Assembly: GCF_008868175.1 (NCBI RefSeq)
Contig: NZ_WBKT01000033.1
Span: forward strand, 1 to 45,336
Source: Micromonospora sp. AMSO31t
Lineage (GTDB): Bacteria; Actinomycetota; Actinomycetes; Mycobacteriales; Micromonosporaceae
DNA length: 45,336 bases
Reading direction: 5' to 3'
The translations under genes and the position numbers were made by a program. The stretch's first letter is position 1, and each line of letters begins with the position of its first letter. The notes below the pieces were generated by a model that did not search any database, was not told the DNA's origin, and worked only from the letters and a program-made list of their open reading frames with translations. Shown here piece by piece: positions 39,916-45,336 of this stretch.

Positions 39916-40743
39916 ATGTGGGACCCGAGCACCTACCTGCGCTACGGCGACGAACGCTCCCGCCCCTTCCACGACCTGCTGGCCCGGGTACCGGCGGAGC
40001 GGCCCCGCGCGGTCGTCGACCTCGGCTGCGGCCCGGGCACCCTGACCACGACCCTCGCCGGCCGCTGGCCGGACAGCCGGATCGCCGGCCTGGACTCCTC
40101 CGCCGAGATGATCGCGCGGGCCCGCGCCCTGGGACGGGTCCGCAGCCTGGCCGGGGCCGGCGTCCTGGCCGAACCGGTCTCGTTCTCGGTCGCGGACGTG
40201 CGCTCCTGGCGTCCGGAGCCCGACGTCGACGTGGTCGTCTGCAACGCGGTGCTCCAGTGGGTGCCCGGCCATCAGGAACTGCTCACCCGCTGGGCCGCCG
40301 CGCTGCCCGCCGGCGCCTGGCTGGCGTTCCAGGTGCCGGGGAACTTCGCCGCCCCCTCGCACCGGGCGCTGCGCGAGGTGGCCGGGCGGGACCGGTGGCG
40401 GGACACCCTCGCCCCGCTGCTGCGCGAGGCGCCCGTCGAGGACCCCGTCGACTACGCCGCGCTGCTGGTCGGTGCCGGCTGCGCCGTGGACGCCTGGGAG
40501 ACTACCTACGTGCACCTGCTCCCGGCCGCCGGCGCCGACCACCCGGTGCTGGCGTGGATGGAGGGTACGGCGCTGCGCCCGGTCCGCGCCGCGCTCGACG
40601 CCGCCGGCTGGGCCGACTTCCGCGCCGAGCTGGGGGTACGCCTCGCCGAGGCGTACCCGGTGCGGCAGGGTCAGGTGTACTTCCCGTTCCGCCGGATCTT
40701 CGTGGTGGCCCGCACCGGCGCCCGCGCAGAGGAGAACCTGTGA
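39916..40743 (+). CDS. Trans-aconitate 2-methyltransferase-like
   Basis: The 275-residue SAM-dependent methyltransferase has the Tam start MWDPSTYLRYGDERSRPFHDLL, motif I VVDLGCGPGTLTTTL (about 33-48), AGLDSSAEMIARAR, NAVLQWVPGH and LAFQVPGNFAAPSH. The family methylates trans-aconitate, repairing or detoxifying this spontaneous by-product of aconitase, with S-adenosylmethionine. GGAGG precedes the ATG. The gene overlaps the deaminase start by four bases. Confidence 0.9.
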   Translation: MWDPSTYLRYGDERSRPFHDLLARVPAERPRAVVDLGCGPGTLTTTLAGRWPDSRIAGLDSSAEMIARARALGRVRSLAGAGVLAEPVSFSVADVRSWRPEPDVDVVVCNAVLQWVPGHQELLTRWAAALPAGAWLAFQVPGNFAAPSHRALREVAGRDRWRDTLAPLLREAPVEDPVDYAALLVGAGCAVDAWETTYVHLLPAAGADHPVLAWMEGTALRPVRAALDAAGWADFRAELGVRLAEAYPVRQGQVYFPFRRIFVVARTGARAEENL

Positions 40744-41765
40744 CCGACCTGCCCACCTTCATCGCCGGACTGCCCAAGGTGGAGCTGCACGTGCACCACG
40801 TCGGCTCCGCCTCGCCCCGGATCGTGGCCGAGCTGGCCGCCCGGCACGAGGGGCGCAGCCCCGTCCCGGCCGACCCGGAGGCGCTCGCCGACTACTTCGC
40901 GTTCCGCGACTTCGCCCACTTCATCGAGGTCTACCTGAGCGTGGTGGACCTGATCCGCGACGCCGACGACGTCTGGCTGCTCACCCACGAGGTGGCCCGG
41001 GAACTGGCCCGCCAGCAGGTCCGGTACGCCGAGCTGACCGTCACGCCGTACTCCCACGTGCACCGCGGGATCCCGGCGCCGGCATTCTGCGAGGCGATCG
41101 AGGACGCCCGCAAGCGGGCCGAGGCCGACTTCGGCATCGCGCTGCGCTGGTGCTTCGACATCCCCGGCGAGGCCGGGCTGCCGGCCGCCGAGCAGACCCT
41201 GCGGATCGCCCTCGACGAGCGGCCGGACGGGCTGATCAGCTTCGGCCTGGGCGGCCCCGAGATCGGGGTGCCGCGACCGCAGTTCAAGCCGTACTTCGAC
41301 GAGGCCCGCGCGGCCGGCCTGCGGTCGGTGCCGCACGCCGGCGAGACCACCGGCCCGGAGACCGTCTGGGACGCGCTGCGGGAGCTGGGCGCCGAGCGCA
41401 TCGGGCACGGCATCTCCGCCGCCCTCGACCCCGCGCTGCTCGCCCACCTGGCCGAGCGGCGGATCCCGCTGGAGGTGTGCCCCACCTCCAACGTGCGGAC
41501 CCGGGCGGTGGCGACCGTCGAGGAGCACCCGCTGCCGCAGCTCGTCGAGGCCGGCGTGCTGGTCACCGTCAACTCCGACGACCCGCCGATGTTCGGCACC
41601 ACGCTCAACGACGAGTACGCGGTGGCCGCCCGGCTGCTGCGCCTCGACCCGGCCGGGGTGGCCGCGCTGGCCCGCGACGCGGTCACCGCGGCGTTCCTGG
41701 AGCCGGGGGAGCAGGCCCGGATCAGCGGCGAGATCGACGCGTACCTGGCGGCCGCGACGCGCTGA
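40740..41765 (+). CDS. Adenosine deaminase family protein
   Basis: The 341-residue amidohydrolase has the metal site ELHVHHVGSASPRIV, VPHAGETTGPETVWDALREL, RIGHGISA, and VTVNSDDPPMF. It would deaminate adenosine or a related purine with one zinc ion. The residue after HVH-H is Val where classical adenosine deaminases have Asp (HVHLDG); the subgroup with HHVGS is widespread in actinobacteria. Its real substrate may differ. Its GTG overlaps the methyltransferase stop (GTGA). The 3' end overlaps the convergent small membrane gene by 44 bases. Confidence 0.9.
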   Translation: MTDLPTFIAGLPKVELHVHHVGSASPRIVAELAARHEGRSPVPADPEALADYFAFRDFAHFIEVYLSVVDLIRDADDVWLLTHEVARELARQQVRYAELTVTPYSHVHRGIPAPAFCEAIEDARKRAEADFGIALRWCFDIPGEAGLPAAEQTLRIALDERPDGLISFGLGGPEIGVPRPQFKPYFDEARAAGLRSVPHAGETTGPETVWDALRELGAERIGHGISAALDPALLAHLAERRIPLEVCPTSNVRTRAVATVEEHPLPQLVEAGVLVTVNSDDPPMFGTTLNDEYAVAARLLRLDPAGVAALARDAVTAAFLEPGEQARISGEIDAYLAAATR

Positions 41766-41997
41766 GCGGACGGGACGGCACCGGCCGCCGGGACACCCGC
41801 AGCGGCCGGCGCCGGCCCGCCAGGGCCAGCCCGAACCCGAGCGCGGCGGCCACGGCGACGGCGGCACCGGGCAGGTCGTCGGCGGAGCGGCCGGGGCCGT
41901 CCGCGTGCACCGGGTCCTGCCAGGCGGCGAGCGTGAGGGCAACGCCGACGCCGATCACGGCGACCCAGCGGAGCAGGCGGCTGACGGTCGGCGTCAT
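41722..41997 (-). CDS. Small membrane protein of unknown function (91 aa)
   Basis: The protein has a membrane helix at about 6-27 (SRLLRWVAVIGVGVALTLAAW), a polar loop (QDPVHADGPGRSADDLPG), a second helix (AAVAVAAALGFGLALAG) and a strongly basic tail ending in RRSRR. It looks like the membrane part of a sensor kinase that ends early, but no kinase domain follows. The ATG at 41997 has GAGG eight bases upstream. The overlap with the deaminase gene makes the call less sure. Confidence 0.5.
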   Translation of the reverse strand: MTPTVSRLLRWVAVIGVGVALTLAAWQDPVHADGPGRSADDLPGAAVAVAAALGFGLALAGRRRPLRVSRRPVPSRPLSASRPPGTRRSRR

Positions 41998-42042
41998 CAC
42001 GGTCACCTCGCGCCCGGGGTGCGGCTCGACGGGAAGAAAGCG

Positions 42043-42090
42043 GCGCGCGGCGGGAGCGAGGTGTGGGGGGACCGAACTCCCGCCGCGCGC
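42043..42090. terminator. 14-base inverted repeat hairpin
   Basis: GCGCGCGGCGGGAG (42043-42056) pairs with CTCCCGCCGCGCGC (42077-42090) around a 20-base loop. It lies in the 239-base gap between the sensor kinase stop and the small membrane gene, so it may end the two-component operon. The remainder of the gap (42091-42236) contains no gene. Confidence 0.6.
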
Positions 42091-42236
42091 ACTGCTCCGC
42101 CGACCGGAGGTGTTACGGGGCGTCCCCGGGCGGCGGAACTGATGGGTTCGGTCCTGATCCTGACAGCCCGTCCGGGCGCCGTGGCCGTCGTTAACCGACT
42201 CCTAAGGAAGACTTGCGGCGGCCCACAGCCACCGGC

Positions 42237-43625
42237 TCAGCGCGGGCGCAGCCAGCGCCGGCCGGCCCGCGGCTCCCGGGCGTCGCGCGCCATCCGGCCG
42301 ACCAGGCCGAAGCGGTTGACCTGCCGGGGCGTTGCCTCCGGGTCGGCCAGCAGCATCACCACGCTGGCCCCGCCCAGCCGGGCCCGGTCGATGCTCACCG
42401 AGCCGTTGGCCTGCAACGCGACCCGCTTGGCGATATCGAGCCCCAGGCCGGTGGAGCCCTGGTCGCTGGCGCCCCGGCGCAGCGCCCGGTCCGGGTCGGT
42501 GATTCCCGAGCCCGCGTCGTCGATCCGGATCGCCACCCAGCCGTCCCGCCGGCTCACCGCCACCTCGAAGGCGGTGCCCTGCGGGGTGTAGCGGAAGACG
42601 TTGCCGATCACCGCGTCCAGCGCGGCGGCCAGCTCGGCCCGGGGCACCGGCGCCGGGATCCGCAGCTGCGCGCCGACCACCCGGTGCGGCCGGTTCTGGT
42701 CCCCGGCGAGGGCCGACCAGAAGACCATCCGGTCCCGGACCACCTCGCTGACGTCGCACGTCGCCGGCCCGGTCTCCTGGCTGACCGCCTTGCGCGTGGT
42801 CGTGATCAACTGGTCGACCTCGCCCTCCAGCGTCACGATGGCCTGCCGGATCCGCCGGATGCCCCGGCGGCGGTCCAGCTCCGCCTCGCTGAACGTGCCG
42901 ATGCTGGTGTCGTCGGACTCCAGCGCCTCGGCGTCCAGGCGCAGCGCGGTCAGCGGCGTCCGCAGCCGGTGCGACAGGTCGGCGACGAGTTCCCGCTCGT
43001 CGGCGCGGAGCGCGACCAGCCGTTCCGCCATCCGGTTGAACGCGTGCCCGGCCTCGGCCAGCTCCCGCGGCCCGGTCGGCTCGATCCGGACGCCCAGCTC
43101 GCCGTCGCCGACCGCGAGGGCCGCCTTCACCAGCTCGCCGGTCGCGTCGACGGCCCGCGCGGCCACCCGGTCCACCACGATCACCGCGGCGCCGACCAGC
43201 GCCAGCGCCACGGCGAGCAGCAGCAGCCACCGCCCGCCGCCGCCGGCGTCGAGCACCTCGTCGGGAACGAAGACCTCCACCACCGCGACCCGGTCGCCGA
43301 GCACCACCGGGTCCAGCCGGAGGACGCCGCCGGGCACGTCGGTGACCACCGAGCGCCGCTCGGCGGCGGCCCGGTCCAGCGCCGCCGCGTCGGCGCGGCC
43401 CGCGCCCTCGTCGACCCCGATCCCGTGGACGACGGGCCGCAGCGCCGGGTCGTCGCCGCTGGCCGCCACGGCCCGCCGGACGATCTCCGGGTCGGTGCTG
43501 ACCGCGAGCGCCCCGGTGACCAGCGCGCTGCGCCGGGCCGCGTCGGCCAGCTTCTCCTCCCGCGCCTGGTCGGACAGGGTGATCCCGAGCGGGATGAGGA
43601 AGGCGAGCGCGACGAGGCTGCACAT
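42237..43625 (-). CDS. Two-component sensor histidine kinase
   Basis: The kinase is 462 residues from ATG 43625. It has an N-terminal membrane helix, a periplasmic-type region of about 120 residues, a second membrane helix (WLLLLAVALALVGAAVIVV), HAMP (AFNRMAERLVALRADERELV), the H-box ELVADLSHRLRTPLTAL with its phosphorylated histidine, the N-box AVIGNVFRYTPQG, and the G-box IRIDDAGSGITDPDRAL. It would autophosphorylate and pass phosphate to the adjacent regulator. The first membrane segment is cut at this ATG; a CTG start at 43658 would restore LAWLTAG and overlap the regulator's stop by four bases. Signal unknown. Confidence 0.9.
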   Translation of the reverse strand: MCSLVALAFLIPLGITLSDQAREEKLADAARRSALVTGALAVSTDPEIVRRAVAASGDDPALRPVVHGIGVDEGAGRADAAALDRAAAERRSVVTDVPGGVLRLDPVVLGDRVAVVEVFVPDEVLDAGGGGRWLLLLAVALALVGAAVIVVDRVAARAVDATGELVKAALAVGDGELGVRIEPTGPRELAEAGHAFNRMAERLVALRADERELVADLSHRLRTPLTALRLDAEALESDDTSIGTFSEAELDRRRGIRRIRQAIVTLEGEVDQLITTTRKAVSQETGPATCDVSEVVRDRMVFWSALAGDQNRPHRVVGAQLRIPAPVPRAELAAALDAVIGNVFRYTPQGTAFEVAVSRRDGWVAIRIDDAGSGITDPDRALRRGASDQGSTGLGLDIAKRVALQANGSVSIDRARLGGASVVMLLADPEATPRQVNRFGLVGRMARDAREPRAGRRWLRPR

Positions 43626-43654
43626 GCCGGCCGTGAGCCAGGCCAGCGCGGGCC

Positions 43655-44344
43655 TCAGTCCGGCGCCACCAGCCGGAAGCCGACCCCCCGCACGGTGCGC
43701 AGGTAGCGCGGCTTCGCCGCGGACTCGCCCATTTTGCGGCGGAGCCAGTAGAGGTGCACGTCGATGGTCTGGTCCTCGCCGACCGAGGGCTGCCGCCATA
43801 CCTCCTCCAAGAGTTCCCGCCGGGACACTACCCGGCCGGGACGTGCGGCGAGATACGCCAGCAGGTCGAATTCCTTGCGGGTCAGGGCCAGGGGCTCGCC
43901 GTCCAGCACCGCGCTGCGCTCGCCCACGTCCACCCGCAGGCCGCCGACCGTGTGCACGGCCGGCTGGACGGTACGGCTGGCCCGGCCGGCCCGGCGCAGC
44001 ACGGTGGTGATCCGGGCGTCCAGGTGGGCGCCCGTGAACGGCTTGACCATGTAGTCGTCGGCGCCCGCGCGGAGCAGCCGGACCACCGACTGCTCGTCGT
44101 CCCGGGCGGTCGCGATGATGATCGGCACGTCGGTGATGCCGCGCAGCATCCGCAGCGCGTCGGAGCCGTCCAGGTCGGGCAGGCCGAGGTCGAGCACCAC
44201 CAGATCGGGGGTCTCGGCGGCCACCCGGCGCAGCGCGTCCAACGCCGTGCCGACGGCGTGCACCGCGTGTCCCCGGTCGGTGAGGGACCGCAGCATCGCA
44301 CCGCGTACGACGTGGTCGTCTTCGACCAGGAGGACGGTTGCCAC
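43655..44344 (-). CDS. OmpR/PhoB-family response regulator
   Basis: The 229-residue protein has an N-terminal receiver domain with acidic residues Asp9/Asp10, phospho-acceptor Asp52 (LVVLDLGLPDLDG), and a lysine in YMVKPFTGAH. A winged-helix DNA-binding domain follows (LTRKEFDLLAYLAARPGRVVSR, TIDVHLYWLRRKMGE, YLRTVRGVGFRLV). It is encoded just before the kinase and is probably phosphorylated by it. The gene appears leaderless. Confidence 0.94.
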   Translation of the reverse strand: MATVLLVEDDHVVRGAMLRSLTDRGHAVHAVGTALDALRRVAAETPDLVVLDLGLPDLDGSDALRMLRGITDVPIIIATARDDEQSVVRLLRAGADDYMVKPFTGAHLDARITTVLRRAGRASRTVQPAVHTVGGLRVDVGERSAVLDGEPLALTRKEFDLLAYLAARPGRVVSRRELLEEVWRQPSVGEDQTIDVHLYWLRRKMGESAAKPRYLRTVRGVGFRLVAPD

Positions 44345-44350
44345 GTCAGC

Positions 44351-44356
44351 ACCGTA
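44351..44356 (-). promoter_or_regulatory. -10 box, leaderless response regulator gene
   Basis: TACGGT on the minus strand ends six bases before the GTG at 44344. No ribosome site is seen. Confidence 0.5.
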
Positions 44357-44417
44357 CTCGGCGTGGCAAGTTGATCGCGTTGCGGCGCTCCTGCCAACCG
44401 GGCAAGCTGGGACGACG

Positions 44418-45336
44418 ATGACGTTCACTCTCTTCCCCGACACCCGCCTCACGCTGGCGCGCGACTCGCTGGCCGGTCTCTCGGTCGGCGACGCCCTCGG
44501 CGCGCGGTTCTTCGTACCGGGCAGCGCGGCCGCCGGGTGGGCCGACGCCCTCCCGCCCGGCCCGTGGCCGTGGAGCGACGACACCGAGATGGCCTGCTCG
44601 GTGCTCACCGTGCTGGCCGCGCACGGCCGGGTGGACCGGGACGCCCTCGCGCTCGCCTTCGCGGCGCACTACGATCCGGCCCGCCGTTACGGCGCCGGGG
44701 CCGTGGAACTGCTCGAACTGATCCGCGCCGGCACACCCTGGCCGGTCGCCGCCGCGTCCGCGTTCGACGGGCAGGGTTCCTGCGGCAACGGCGCGGCCAT
44801 GCGGGTGGCCCCGCTCGGCGCCTGGTACGCCGACTCCACCCGGCGGGCCGCCGACCAGGCCCGCGCCTCGGCCGAGGTGACCCACGCCCACCCGGAGGGG
44901 ATCGCCGGGGCGGTCGCCGTGGCGGTGGCCGCCTCGCTGGCGGCCCGGGCCCGGCTGGACGGGGACCGGCCCGAGCCGGCCCGGCTGCTCACCGTGGTGG
45001 CCGGCGCCCTCGACCCGGCCGGTGAGGTGCACCGGGGCGTACGCCGGGCCGCCGCGCTGCTGGGCCACCCGGCCGGCGAGGTCGCCGAGGCGCTGGGCAA
45101 CGGCTCCCGGGTGACCGCGCAGGACACCGTTCCCTTCACGCTCTGGGTCGCCGCCACCCACCTGCACGACTATCCGGCGGCGATCCGCGCCTGCGTCGAG
45201 GCGGGCGGGGACGTGGACACCACGGCGGCGATCGTCGGCGGCGTGGTGGCCGCCCACACCGGCGTCGGCACGCCGGGCGGTGTCCCGGACGGCTGGCTCG
45301 CCGCCCGCGAACCCCTCCCGTCCTGGCTCGCCACCA
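44418..45336 (+). CDS. ADP-ribosylglycohydrolase family protein, 3' end missing
   Basis: The gene starts at ATG 44418 and runs off the right edge (306 residues visible). Family motifs are plain: SVGDALGARF, metal-binding WSDDTEM, GSCGNGAAMRVAPLGA, ASAEVTHAHPEG and GGDVDTTAAIVGG. Such enzymes remove ADP-ribose from protein or nucleic-acid targets using magnesium ions, in the cytoplasm. Its target is unknown. No clear ribosome site precedes it. It diverges from the response-regulator gene. Confidence 0.92.
   Translation, partial: MTFTLFPDTRLTLARDSLAGLSVGDALGARFFVPGSAAAGWADALPPGPWPWSDDTEMACSVLTVLAAHGRVDRDALALAFAAHYDPARRYGAGAVELLELIRAGTPWPVAAASAFDGQGSCGNGAAMRVAPLGAWYADSTRRAADQARASAEVTHAHPEGIAGAVAVAVAASLAARARLDGDRPEPARLLTVVAGALDPAGEVHRGVRRAAALLGHPAGEVAEALGNGSRVTAQDTVPFTLWVAATHLHDYPAAIRACVEAGGDVDTTAAIVGGVVAAHTGVGTPGGVPDGWLAAREPLPSWLAT

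Noticed and set aside
1..45336. tRNA, rRNA, CRISPR arrays, insertion sequences, integrases
   Set aside because: No cloverleaf, ribosomal RNA pattern, regularly spaced repeats or transposase motifs were seen on either strand.

Overview
The window is very GC-rich DNA with strong codon-position bias. Its gene content points to a high-GC Gram-positive actinomycete, most likely a Micromonosporaceae member (Micromonospora or a relative). The clues are an F420-dependent LLM oxidoreductase, DUF2795 / DUF3618 / DUF4235 / DUF1206 proteins, a SpoIIE-type phosphatase fused to an anti-sigma-like kinase domain, many leaderless starts, and sigma-B/F-like promoters (GTTT-N14-16-GGGTA). No rRNA, tRNA, CRISPR array, transposase or prophage was found. 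The genus is inference; the gene families are read from the sequence. About 51 protein genes are annotated, including one broken transporter and two genes cut by the window ends.

Layout. 1-4.7 kb: end of an anti-sigma-type ATPase, a cation/proton antiporter, a HAD phosphatase and a multidomain SpoIIE phosphatase. 4.9-11.5 kb: membrane and stress genes (TM-helix channel-like protein, several small proteins, a frameshifted MFS transporter, SRPBCC, DUF2795, YihY/BrkB and ChaB-like proteins). 11.5-17.2 kb: aldehyde dehydrogenase, a divergent phytoene-desaturase-like oxidoreductase, a polyprenol-phosphate mannosyltransferase-like enzyme, and an SRPBCC-SDR pair. 17.2-25.1 kb: a seven-gene operon with overlapping genes for an ADP-heptose-like nucleotide sugar and its transfer (GmhB-GT9 fusion, two glycosyltransferases, GmhA, HldE, SDR, GT9), followed by an overlapping topoisomerase IB gene. 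26-34 kb: AraC regulator, a RecQ-type helicase, an LLM oxidoreductase, a GH3 glycosidase, and a cysteine-desulfurase-like/GNAT pair. 34-38.8 kb: lipoprotein, DUF1206 protein, MscS channel, a holin-like/DUF3618/DUF4235 operon, and cold shock protein. 38.8-45.3 kb: aldo/keto reductase, a trans-aconitate methyltransferase-like/adenosine deaminase pair, a two-component system, and a truncated ADP-ribosylglycohydrolase.

How it fits together. The most striking signal is regulatory. About a dozen genes or operons carry sigma-B-like promoters, and three divergent gene pairs have these promoters back to back on a palindromic -35 core: BrkB/ChaB, aldehyde dehydrogenase/desaturase, and SRPBCC-SDR/heptose operon. 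Together with the SpoIIE phosphatase and anti-sigma ATPase, this suggests a general-stress regulon for envelope and DNA maintenance, which would include the heptose operon. The heptose operon is the best candidate for an under-described system. Its product is unknown, hldD is absent locally, the kinase part of HldE lacks the usual substrate-loop asparagine pattern, and GmhB is fused to a glycosyltransferase.
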